Origin: Gramella sp. AN32
GTDB taxonomy: Bacteria; Bacteroidota; Bacteroidia; Flavobacteriales; Flavobacteriaceae
Assembly: GCF_023718305.1 (NCBI RefSeq)
Contig: NZ_QEYO01000001.1
Location: 186,001 to 250,000, forward strand
Direction: 5' to 3'
DNA: 64,000 nt
Part shown: positions 1-7,920 of the stretch, in pieces
Layout: each line of letters starts with the position of its first letter
Numbering within the stretch: the stretch's first letter is position 1
Notes under the pieces: model-generated
The model's input: only the letters and a program-made list of their open reading frames with translations
The model's database searches: none
Told to the model about the DNA's origin: nothing
Position numbers and translations under genes: made by a program

Positions 1-2
1 CG

Positions 3-896
3 ATTCGCTTTGCGTCGCAATTAAATTTTAGGATTGAAGCAGCATCATTAAAATCTATTAAAGAAAACTGCAATAGAATTAAAATAATTTCGAAAGAGCG
101 AATTGTCGACGAATTGAATAAAATTCTGCTAAGTCCAAAACCTTCAAAGGGTTTTGCCCTGTTATATAAAACAGGTTTGCTTAAAAAAATTCTTCCGGAA
201 CTTACTGCCCTGGAAGGAATTGATGAAGTGGAAGGGCAAACGCATAAAGACAATTTTTGGCATACTCTGGAAGTAGTAGATAATATTTCTCAAGAAACTG
301 ATGATCTCTGGCTACGCTGGGCGGCACTTTTACACGATATAGGTAAAGCGCCTACTAAGAAATTTCATAAAAAAATTGGCTGGACCTTTCACGGACATGA
401 ATTTGTAGGAGCTAAAATGGTCTTTAAACTATTTAAACGAATTCGTCTTCCCCTCAATGAGAAAATGAAATTTGTGCAAAAAATGGTTTTATTAAGCTCC
501 AGGCCTATTGCCATTGCTGATGATAGCGTGACTGATTCTGCTGTACGCCGACTCATTTTTGACGCTGGTGATCATATTGACCATCTAATGATATTATGCG
601 AAGCGGATATTACGACCAAAAATCCAAAGCGTTTTAAAAAATATCATCAAAATTTTCAGGTAGTACGGGAAAAAATCCAGGAAGTTGAAGAACGGGATCA
701 TGTGAGAAATTTCCAACCACCGGTAAGCGGTGAAGAAATCATGGAAACATTTGGAATAAAACCGGGCAGGGAAGTCGGGCAAATAAAAGCTGCGATAAAA
801 GAAGCTATTCTTGAAGGTGATATTCCAAACGAATATGAAGCTGCCCGAAATTTTATGCTGAAAAAAGGGGAATTATTAGGATTGACTGTGGATTAA
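3..896 (+). CDS. CCA tRNA nucleotidyltransferase, C-terminal part (5' truncated)
   Basis: The reading frame is open from the left edge, so only the C-terminal ~297 residues are present and the gene starts outside the window. The visible part begins in the nucleotidyltransferase linker region (IRFASQLNF, then KERIVDELNKIL) and continues into an HD phosphohydrolase domain with the motif LLHDIGK and a later HGHEFVGA stretch. This arrangement is typical of bacterial CCA-adding enzymes/poly(A) polymerases, which build or repair the 3' CCA end of tRNA in the cytoplasm. The TTG at 114 lies inside this frame and is not a real start. The head domain with the catalytic GxGxxRD motif cannot be seen. Confidence 0.88.
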   Translation: MRFASQLNFRIEAASLKSIKENCNRIKIISKERIVDELNKILLSPKPSKGFALLYKTGLLKKILPELTALEGIDEVEGQTHKDNFWHTLEVVDNISQETDDLWLRWAALLHDIGKAPTKKFHKKIGWTFHGHEFVGAKMVFKLFKRIRLPLNEKMKFVQKMVLLSSRPIAIADDSVTDSAVRRLIFDAGDHIDHLMILCEADITTKNPKRFKKYHQNFQVVREKIQEVEERDHVRNFQPPVSGEEIMETFGIKPGREVGQIKAAIKEAILEGDIPNEYEAARNFMLKKGELLGLTVD

Positions 897-952
897 TGTA
901 ATTAATTTGAAAATGTGGGAATTTGAAAATTTGAAATGAATAAATTATTTGA

Positions 953-1116
953 TGTCAGCCTGAGCAGAGTCCTTAATTTAATAAAAGTAGTGTCAGCCTA
1001 AGCGCAGTCGTAGGCCTTACTTTTAAAAATAAAATGAAATGTACCAGCCTAAGCGCAGTCGAAGGCTTCACTTGAAAATTAAAATGAAATGTGCCAGCCT
1101 GAGCGCAGTCGAAGGC
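953..1116. repeat. Four copies of a dispersed 'GTCAGCCTGAGCGGAGTCG' repeat
   Basis: Four degenerate copies of about 25 bp lie in tandem between the CCA-enzyme gene and the heme A synthase gene, at about 953-973, 991-1016, 1041-1066 and 1091-1116. They are spaced about 50 bp apart and separated by AT-rich filler. The core reads (T)GTCAGCCTGAGCGCAGTCG followed by AAGGC. Related copies recur at 13751-13773 and 13999-14026. The first copy is truncated. No coding potential is seen. Confidence 0.8.
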
Positions 1117-1135
1117 CTAACTTCTAACTTCTAAA

Positions 1136-2161
1136 ATGTATAGAAACTGGGTTAAAATATCGCTAATACTTGTTTATCTGGTCATTATTGCCGGCGCAGT
1201 GGTAAGAATGACCGGTTCCGGAATGGGTTGTCCAGACTGGCCCAAATGTTTCGGCTATTATATCCCGCCTTCAGAAAGAACTGAACTTGAATTTCAGCCA
1301 AATAGAACCTACAAAGAAGGTCAGGTGATCATCGTTGACGAAACTTTAAAAGTGGCCGCAAAAGATTTTACCACTTCAGAAATATATTCCGAAGCGAATT
1401 GGAATAATTATGAAAAACACGATTACGCGATTTTTAATCCCACGCATACCTGGGTGGAATATATAAACAGGTTAACGGGGGCTTTAGCCGGATTGGCTGT
1501 GTTCATTATGGCCTTGCTTTCGCTCAAAAAATTCCGATTTCGAAAAAGGATCACTATACTTTCCTGGCTATGTGTATTCCTCATGGGGTTTCAGGGTTGG
1601 CTTGGTGCGACCGTGGTTTATTCAGTTTTGGCCCCGGTAAAGATCACTATTCATATGGTGATGGCCCTTGTTATCGTAGCGGTGCTACTCTACCTACTCT
1701 ACTTCTCTTCCGAAATAAAAAATGAGCATAAAAAGACTACAGTTTTTCAGAACCTCCTGATCCTGGCCTCTATCTTAACGCTGGTTCAAATTATTATGGG
1801 AACTCAGGTAAGGCAATTTGTAGATGAACAAATTAGGGCCATGGGCTATGGAATGGAATCGGCCTGGCTGGATCATCCAAACCTTACCTTCTATGTTCAT
1901 CGTTCGTTTTCAATATTGGTGCTTTTAGTGAACCTTTTTCTCTGGTGGCAAAATCGGAACCTTCATCTCAAATTCTCTAAAATAAATTGGGTCATAGATC
2001 TTATTATTATCGAAATTATCACCGGTGTGGCGATGTACAATTTTGATTTTCCGCTGTTATCACAGCCACTACATTTAGTGATCGCTACATTCCTTTTTGG
2101 CCTTCAATTTTACCTGTTATTGGAATGCTTTTATGCGGAAAGAAAAATTAAAAATTTGTAA
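1136..2161 (+). CDS. ctaA: Heme A synthase (COX15/CtaA family)
   Basis: This 341-residue polytopic membrane protein matches the COX15/CtaA family, which oxidises the C8 methyl of heme O to the formyl group of heme A for aa3-type cytochrome oxidase. The first helix is followed at once by the family motif RMTGSGMGCPDWPKC (residues ~23-37). Later come HTWVEYINRL and HRSFSILVL, which carry conserved heme-binding histidines, and PLHLV near the end. Roughly eight transmembrane segments are visible. The large loop after helix 1 (residues ~40-100) is common in flavobacterial homologues. The ATG directly precedes the first helix. The upstream gap holds only dispersed repeats. Confidence 0.93.
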   Translation: MYRNWVKISLILVYLVIIAGAVVRMTGSGMGCPDWPKCFGYYIPPSERTELEFQPNRTYKEGQVIIVDETLKVAAKDFTTSEIYSEANWNNYEKHDYAIFNPTHTWVEYINRLTGALAGLAVFIMALLSLKKFRFRKRITILSWLCVFLMGFQGWLGATVVYSVLAPVKITIHMVMALVIVAVLLYLLYFSSEIKNEHKKTTVFQNLLILASILTLVQIIMGTQVRQFVDEQIRAMGYGMESAWLDHPNLTFYVHRSFSILVLLVNLFLWWQNRNLHLKFSKINWVIDLIIIEIITGVAMYNFDFPLLSQPLHLVIATFLFGLQFYLLLECFYAERKIKNL

Positions 2162-2275
2162 CTTTGCCCACTAAACGGGTTCAAAAAATGCCCTGATTTT
2201 ATCATCTAAAATTTAATTTTTTCCGAATAATTTGTGGTCCTATCCTAAAGGATTTGATCCCCAAAATTTTTAGCT

Positions 2276-2785
2276 ATGATTTATAGATTTAGAGTAATTC
2301 TTGACGCTGATGATGATGTATTTAGGGATATTGAAATGCTTCAGGAAGGCACCCTGGAAGATCTTCATAATTCCATCGTTCAGTCATTTGGTTTTGATGG
2401 GACCGAGATGGCCTCTTTCTACTTAAGTGATGATAAATGGACACAGGGAGAAGAAATTCACCAGTTTGATATGAGTGGCAACGATTCAACAATCAGACTG
2501 ATGAATGAGACGACACTGGATAGTATTCTTTCTGCCAGCCAGACTAAAATGATCTATGTGTACGATTTCCTAACCATGTGGACATTTTTTGTGGAACTTG
2601 CTCAAATTACTGAGCCGGAAGAAGGAAGGGATTATCCCAATCTAATGTATGTGCATGGCCAACTTCCCGATGCTGCTCCGGAAAAAGAATTCGTTGGCGA
2701 AAGTGATGAACTTAACGGTGATTTTGATGATGATTTTGATACCGATGACTACGACGACCTTTCTTTTGATGAGAACTGGAATTAG
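2276..2785 (+). CDS. Plasmid pRiA4b ORF-3-like family protein
   Basis: This 169-residue soluble protein begins MIYRFRVILDADDDVFRDIE and fits the pRiA4b ORF-3-like family, small alpha/beta proteins of unproven function found widely on plasmids and chromosomes. The typical features are the N-terminal YRFRV strand, the LHNSIVQSFGFD helix and the FYLSDDKW segment. The C-terminal tail (from about residue 148) is strongly acidic, almost all Asp/Glu with Phe and Tyr. It stands alone between ctaA and the nucleoid-protein gene. Despite the family name there is no sign of a mobile element here. Confidence 0.75.
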   Translation: MIYRFRVILDADDDVFRDIEMLQEGTLEDLHNSIVQSFGFDGTEMASFYLSDDKWTQGEEIHQFDMSGNDSTIRLMNETTLDSILSASQTKMIYVYDFLTMWTFFVELAQITEPEEGRDYPNLMYVHGQLPDAAPEKEFVGESDELNGDFDDDFDTDDYDDLSFDENWN

Positions 2786-2916
2786 CTAGCCTCGCCCCGA
2801 CTGTTAAAAGGCAGTTCCGACCTCTCCAAAAGAGCGGTGAAAAAATCCTAAGCATAATGATGGTGAAGTTTACTGTTCACTTTTTAACTTTCAACTTTCT
2901 AACTTTTTAACTCCGA

Positions 2917-3975
2917 ATGATCAACTTATTTAATGCACAAATTGAATCCCTTTCTATTCACCGGGTTGGGAACAAAAACAGAGGTGAGAATATATTTTTA
3001 TCGGCTTCTACCTATCATTTGAATGATGAGATTACCCCACTTATAAAGGAATATTTCCTAAAACCTTTCCGCGAAAAAGAAGAATCTTATTACAAATTTC
3101 ATCATGAACATGATCTTGAGTTCAATGAACTTTATAATCTTTCTAAAGAGATCTTTAAAGATCCGCTAAACACTCACGAATATTCTAAAAAAATAGGCAC
3201 ACTGCTTTATGAGCAGTCCACGCACCCGCATATAAAAAGTGGGGAAGTTTACGTGGTATATTTTGAGAATATGCAACTGGATAATGAAAAAGTTTCCGCA
3301 ATTGGAATTTTTAAATCTGAGTTAAAACATGACTTTCTTCAGTTTGAGCAAAAATCCAGCAATCTGGAAATGATCGTTCAGCAGGGAATCAATTTGAATA
3401 AATTAGATAAAGGCGCGCTGATTTTCAATAAAAATGAGGAGGAAGGTTATAAAATTCTTTCCGTAGATTCTAACCGTTACGACACCAAATACTGGCTGGA
3501 AAATTTCCTTGGCGTAGATGTGCTGGCAGATGAAAATTACTTTACCAAGAATTATCTTAATTTCTGTAAAAACTTCGCCAAAGACGTGGTATTTCCTGCG
3601 GAAGATAAAAAACAGGAAGTGATGTTCATGAACCGGAGTATGGATTATTTTGCCAAGAATGATGACTTTGAAGAGACCAATTTCATGAATTCTGTGATCG
3701 AGAATCCTGAATTAATTCCGGAATTTCAAAATTATAAAGTTGAAAAAGCGCCAAAATTCAAGGTGGAAGATCTCACCACTTTTCCTATTGCGAATAAGGC
3801 CGTTACTGAAGCCCGAAAAAAGATCAAGAGTGTGATTAACCTCGATACCCATATTCAAATCAAAATGGATTTTGTGAATTCAGAATCTGCTGAAAAATTT
3901 GTAGAAAAAGGCTGGGACGAGGAAAAACAGATGTATTACTATTTGGTTTATTTCAATAAAGAGGAGAAAAACTAG
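2917..3975 (+). CDS. YejK/NdpA-like nucleoid-associated protein
   Basis: The 352-residue product resembles the 37-kDa nucleoid-associated protein family (NdpA/YejK). Recognisable features are the N-terminal IESLSIHRVGNK segment, the central VYVVYFE and KGALIFNKN strands, and the FLGVDVLADENYFTKNY block followed by a helical C-terminal half. Family members are cytoplasmic and are thought to bind or coat DNA; in gamma-proteobacteria YejK associates with topoisomerase IV. Whether the flavobacterial protein does the same is not shown by sequence. The ATG at 2917 follows an AT-rich leader made of TTAACTTT-like words. Downstream lies a long repeat-filled gap. Confidence 0.8.
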   Translation: MINLFNAQIESLSIHRVGNKNRGENIFLSASTYHLNDEITPLIKEYFLKPFREKEESYYKFHHEHDLEFNELYNLSKEIFKDPLNTHEYSKKIGTLLYEQSTHPHIKSGEVYVVYFENMQLDNEKVSAIGIFKSELKHDFLQFEQKSSNLEMIVQQGINLNKLDKGALIFNKNEEEGYKILSVDSNRYDTKYWLENFLGVDVLADENYFTKNYLNFCKNFAKDVVFPAEDKKQEVMFMNRSMDYFAKNDDFEETNFMNSVIENPELIPEFQNYKVEKAPKFKVEDLTTFPIANKAVTEARKKIKSVINLDTHIQIKMDFVNSESAEKFVEKGWDEEKQMYYYLVYFNKEEKN

Positions 3976-4831
3976 TGTTTTTTAGCAAGTTAAATTTTAA
4001 GAATGGCATTGAGAGCGGAGCGAAGCAAATTTGAACGTCACTGCGAGTGAAGCGAAGCAGTCTCTCCATAAGATTCTTCACTCCGTTCGGAATGACTTCC
4101 GTTTTATTAAATGCTTCAGAATAGTAATAATCGACCCGGTCATTTCGACCGTAGGGAGAAATCTCACTTTACAAAAGAGTCATCAATACCCTTCAGAAGT
4201 ACAACTTGAAACTCTTAAAAAGGCACTCTGACTGCGTGACAAATACGTATTCGATCAATTTTGTGAAAAGAAGCTAATTTAAACGTTACTGCGAGCGGAG
4301 CGAAGCAGTCTTTAGGAGATTCCTCTCCCGAACCATCGGGATCGGAATGGCTTTCACTTTATTAAATGCTTCAGAATAGTAAATAATTTAAAAAAATATC
4401 GTCCCGGTCATTTCGACCGTAGGGAGAAATCTCATAGGAATGAGCAACTAACAGGAATCCTGTTTCCACATTTCGACTCAATGTGACAAAGCATTCGTCA
4501 TTGCGAGGGAACGAAGTGACCGAAGCAATCACATATAAAGAATAAATCCTTTTAAGAGATCGCCACGCTGCGCTCGCGATGACAAACAGTCCACATTTCG
4601 ACTATGCTCATGTGACAAATACAACTGGAACAATTTTGTGAAAAGAAGCAAATTTGAACGTCACTACGAGCGGAGCGCAAGCCCCCGGGAGTCAGGATGG
4701 TAGATACAGGTATATTAATTCTTTCTATTTTCTTTTCTGGCGCGGAAATATTTTTCAAATTTTTAAATTGGTATATTTTCAAATTGTTCTATTGATACAT
4801 TGCTACATTTTCACTTTCCGACTTTCCAACT
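3976..4831. repeat. Non-coding 0.85-kb gap filled with degenerate 'GCGAG' and 'CATTTCGACCGTAGGGAG' repeats
   Basis: No credible gene is seen. The stretch holds three copies of an element with the core AACGTCACTGCGAGCGGAGC (starting near 4026, 4271 and 4650). It also holds two copies of a TTCAGAATAGTAA...CATTTCGACCGTAGGGAG block (about 4112-4166 and 4365-4434). Because the order is the same, the part 4026-4434 reads as two diverged units of about 245 bp. A further inverted pair of GCGAG-type elements lies at about 4498-4585. The right end (4740-4820) is AT-rich filler. Short open frames here encode only translations of the repeat. Confidence 0.75.
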
Positions 4832-5896
4832 CTAGTCCAACATCCGCTGCATATTCACATTCTCGTAATTTCTTTTCACGAAATCCAATGCAGTCCTAAG
4901 AATCTGACCCATGGTGCTGGCGCGCTTAAACTTCATATCATTGGTGAAGTCATAAAGCTGGTTACGAAGTTCCAAAACATTTTCCCGGGAACTTACATGA
5001 TCATTAATCATGCACCTGATTAATTCCTTATAACGGCTTTTCGTATTGATCATCCTTTTTGCCAGAAGCGAACGTTCTTCTTTTCGGTATTGCTCGATGG
5101 AAGAATTCTCCAGTTTTTCTGCTACAAGCTGCACCATCGTAAAATTCTCTTTAAAAAACTGTGGCCGGTATACCTTTAATTTTCCTTCGTAACACTGCTG
5201 ATCAAAATCAATTGCCCGTATTTGATATTCCACATGATCAAAATCATGGGTAGGGATTACCACATAATTGTAAGAACGCATATCGCCCAAAAGCCTTACC
5301 GTACAGCGTTCATTGAATTTTACGAACTGTTTCGCAATTTGTGTTTGCGCTCTCAGGTCACAAACCGGCAAATGATCTTCAATAAAGACATCTCCGGGAA
5401 TCCCCACAATATGCTCTTCAATCAGGGTATCTTTATACACCAGAAAATTAATTCGGTGAGGTGAAAGCAAATGTTCCAGTTCGAGCCCATAAAGCCTGGA
5501 AGCATCGGCCTTTTTTACGTAGAAATAAATAAAACTGTCATTCAGGATATTTCTAATTTTTATTCTGAAAGGTTTTGAATTTCCGAAGGTGCAATAGTCG
5601 ATAGCATCCACATTCAGAAATTCCAGAGATTCATCACCACCATCAGAATGTAATATGGTATACACCTTTTTCAAACTATAATCGATCTCTGTTCTATCGG
5701 CATCAGAATAATAACAGCGCACCCAAAAAGTGTCTTCGTCATGTTGATCGTACACCACGATCGAACCTGAAAATCTAAGAAGATCATCGTAAAAAACAGG
5801 GATTTTTGTATTGCGATTGTATTTGGCGAGATATCTATTAAACCGATCATTGATTGGGAAGGATGGTTTTTTTTTAGACATTAATTTCTCTTCCAT
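4832..5896 (-). CDS. Conserved hypothetical protein with kinase-like motifs
   Basis: I do not recognise a named family. The product is about 354 residues from the ATG at 5896; an ATG at 5881 or a TTG at 5917 are other possible starts. The N-terminal half is beta-rich and contains FYVKK. The second half carries GDMRSYNYVVIP (about residues 204-215) and then AIDFDQQ (about 228-234). The order GD....N then xDFD resembles the catalytic loop and metal-binding motif of protein-kinase-like and HipA-like phosphotransferases, so an atypical kinase fold is possible but unproven. The C-terminal ~110 residues are helical and basic. There is no signal peptide or membrane segment. It is monocistronic, with the repeat field downstream. 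Confidence 0.7.
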   Translation of the reverse strand: MEEKLMSKKKPSFPINDRFNRYLAKYNRNTKIPVFYDDLLRFSGSIVVYDQHDEDTFWVRCYYSDADRTEIDYSLKKVYTILHSDGGDESLEFLNVDAIDYCTFGNSKPFRIKIRNILNDSFIYFYVKKADASRLYGLELEHLLSPHRINFLVYKDTLIEEHIVGIPGDVFIEDHLPVCDLRAQTQIAKQFVKFNERCTVRLLGDMRSYNYVVIPTHDFDHVEYQIRAIDFDQQCYEGKLKVYRPQFFKENFTMVQLVAEKLENSSIEQYRKEERSLLAKRMINTKSRYKELIRCMINDHVSSRENVLELRNQLYDFTNDMKFKRASTMGQILRTALDFVKRNYENVNMQRMLD

Positions 5897-6080
5897 AAAT
5901 TTGTTCAGTTTTCTCAAAAATAAGCTTAATATGCGGAAACATGTAACAAAATCCTATTTTAGCCGTCGTATTTAAAAAGTATCCCCAGTTAAAACAGAGG
6001 GTCATTTTAACCTAATGGAATATGTCCGCTATAACGCAGGTTATTCTAAATCCACATAGTGAATAAATAATATAACGATC

Positions 6081-6986
6081 TTGGAAACAATTTTAAGCTT
6101 AAACAACCTAACCAAAAAGTTCGGAAAAATTACCGCTGTAGATCAACTTTCCTTTAGTATAGAAAAAGGGAATGTCTACGGAATTTTAGGGCCTAACGGA
6201 AGTGGAAAATCAACCACTCTGGGCATGGTCCTTAATGTGGTAAACAAATCCTCCGGAAATTATCAATGGTTTGATGGAAACACTTCTACGCATAATGCTT
6301 TAAAAAAAGTAGGTGCCATCATTGAACATCCTAACTTTTACCCTTACATGACTGCAGTCCAAAACCTCGCTTTGGTTTGCAAGATCAAGGGAACAAATCC
6401 TAAAAAAATCAAGGAAAAGCTGGAAATAGTGGGCCTGCTGGATCGCAAGGACAGTAAATTCAAGACTTTTTCATTGGGAATGAAGCAGCGATTAGCTATT
6501 GCCTCTGCCCTCTTGAACGATCCTGAGATTTTAATTCTGGATGAACCCACGAATGGTTTGGATCCGCAGGGAATTCACCAAATTCGGGAGATTATTCGAA
6601 ATATTGCCTCTGGAGGAACAACGATCCTTTTGGCTTCTCATTTGCTGGATGAAGTGGAGAAAGTGTGTTCCCATGTAGTGATTATTCGGAAAGGTGTAAA
6701 ATTATATAGTGGGCTGGTAGATGAAATTGTGAGCAGTCACGGGTTTTTTGAGCTAAAAGCAAAGGATATGCTCCAGCTTGAAAATTTACTGGGCAAACAC
6801 CCAAAAATTGGTAAAATAGTGGACAAAGAAGGGATGCTTACGGCATTTCTTGATGATCCCATGGAAGCTGATGAGATCAACGAATATCTGTTTAAAAACG
6901 GATTATCGCTATCCTTTTTGCTGAAAAGAAAAGAAAGCCTGGAAGAACAATTCCTTCAATTAACTAACCAAACCTCCCAGAATTAA
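6081..6986 (+). CDS. ABC transporter ATP-binding protein
   Basis: This 301-residue protein is a single ABC ATPase of the ABC-2/CcmA-like exporter class. Walker A is GPNGSGKST (about 37-45), the signature is SLGMKQ (about 131), and Walker B with the following glutamate is LILDEPTNGLD (about 152-162). A switch histidine lies in LLASHLLDE. A C-terminal extension of about 80 residues is typical of this class. The predicted start is a TTG codon at 6081, chosen because the frame closes upstream and the first strand begins at once. It overlaps the permease start by one base (TAATG), so the two genes form an operon. The exported substrate is unknown. Confidence 0.9.
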   Translation: METILSLNNLTKKFGKITAVDQLSFSIEKGNVYGILGPNGSGKSTTLGMVLNVVNKSSGNYQWFDGNTSTHNALKKVGAIIEHPNFYPYMTAVQNLALVCKIKGTNPKKIKEKLEIVGLLDRKDSKFKTFSLGMKQRLAIASALLNDPEILILDEPTNGLDPQGIHQIREIIRNIASGGTTILLASHLLDEVEKVCSHVVIIRKGVKLYSGLVDEIVSSHGFFELKAKDMLQLENLLGKHPKIGKIVDKEGMLTAFLDDPMEADEINEYLFKNGLSLSFLLKRKESLEEQFLQLTNQTSQN

Positions 6987-7822
6987 TGTTACGATTACTT
7001 GAAATAGAATTTAATAAACTTCGCTATAGTCGATCTGCAAAAATTTTGATCATCTCCTATTTCGTTTTGATCACCTTTATTGCCCTGATTGCCTCTATTG
7101 AATTTAATATTGGAAATATCGAATTTCGGGTGGCAGACCAGGGTATTTTTAACTTTCCCTACATCTGGCACTTTAATACCTATATCGCCGCATTCCTGAA
7201 GTTATTCCTGGCCATTGTCATCGTTTCCATGATGTCCAACGAATACAGCAATAGAACTATCAAACAAAACCTGATCGACGGTTTAAGTAAAAAGGAATTT
7301 ATCCTTTCCAAATTTCTAACCGTACTGGTTTTTGCCGGGATATCTTCGTTTTTTGTTTTTATCGTCACCATTTTATTGGGATATTCTTTTTCAGATTTTA
7401 CTGAAATCTCTATCGTTTTTACAGATCTTGAATACCTTTTGGCTTATTTCATTAAACTTACCGGATTTTTCGCTTTCTGTATGTTTTTGGGCATTTTAGT
7501 AAAACGTTCTGCCTTTGCCCTTGGTTTTTTAATCGTATGGTATATTCTTGAAGGAATTTTTTATGCCCTGTTGAAATTTAAGTTTTTCAAAGGCACTGAA
7601 ATTGCTGATAATATACTTCAGTTTTTTCCACTTGCCTCCATGGGGAATTTAATTAGAGAACCCTTCAGTAGACTTAAAGCAGTACAAACTGCGGCCAACC
7701 AGATGGGAGCTGATTTTAATATCGATTACAATATTCATTGGTACCAGTTATTGATCGTGATCGTTTGGATTCTAATTTTTGTCTACTTATCCCTTTGGCT
7801 GTTGCGGAAAAGAGACCTCTAG
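6986..7822 (+). CDS. ABC-2 type transporter permease
   Basis: The 278-residue protein has about six hydrophobic segments and begins with a short cytoplasmic stretch MLRLLEIEFNKLRYSR, as usual for ABC-2 permeases. The segment MMSNEYSNRTIKQNLIDGLSK following the second helix is the family's characteristic coupling region. Its start codon overlaps the stop of the ATPase gene, so it should be made together with it and form the membrane half of the same exporter. Similar two-gene exporters are often involved in drug, lipid or bacteriocin handling; nothing in the sequence selects among these. Confidence 0.88.
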   Translation: MLRLLEIEFNKLRYSRSAKILIISYFVLITFIALIASIEFNIGNIEFRVADQGIFNFPYIWHFNTYIAAFLKLFLAIVIVSMMSNEYSNRTIKQNLIDGLSKKEFILSKFLTVLVFAGISSFFVFIVTILLGYSFSDFTEISIVFTDLEYLLAYFIKLTGFFAFCMFLGILVKRSAFALGFLIVWYILEGIFYALLKFKFFKGTEIADNILQFFPLASMGNLIREPFSRLKAVQTAANQMGADFNIDYNIHWYQLLIVIVWILIFVYLSLWLLRKRDL

Positions 7823-7862
7823 AAACAGATTTTAATCCGCCTAGAACTAATCATTTCTAAAG

Positions 7863-7893
7863 TTGATAAAGGCTTGATATTTGCTTAATTTCG
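7863..7893 (+). promoter_or_regulatory. Putative Bacteroidetes-type promoter of uvrB
   Basis: A TTG at 7863-7865 is followed after 20 bases by TAATTTCG at 7886-7893. This is close to the Bacteroidetes consensus (TTTG, 17-23 bases, TAnnTTTG), with one change in the -7 element. Transcription would start about 20 bases upstream of the uvrB ATG. No SOS-type operator is recognised. Confidence 0.4.
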
Positions 7894-7920
7894 TGCAGCT
7901 TAGATTTAGAACAATACCAC

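Noticed and set aside
953..1116. Possible CRISPR-like array
   Set aside because: Only four degenerate copies, spacers are short and similar to each other, and there are no cas genes nearby.
2276..2785. Mobile element, because the family is named after a plasmid ORF and is linked to IS1096 in annotation
   Set aside because: No transposase, inverted repeats or target duplication are seen around the gene.
4031..4231. Open frame starting with an SEAKQS-like peptide
   Set aside because: It is a translation of the GCGAG repeat element; this peptide type occurs wherever the repeat occurs and is not a protein family.
4552..4899. Two overlapping frames on opposite strands in the repeat field
   Set aside because: Both lie across repeat elements and AT-rich filler, and one ends in a HRERSVAIS-like repeat translation.
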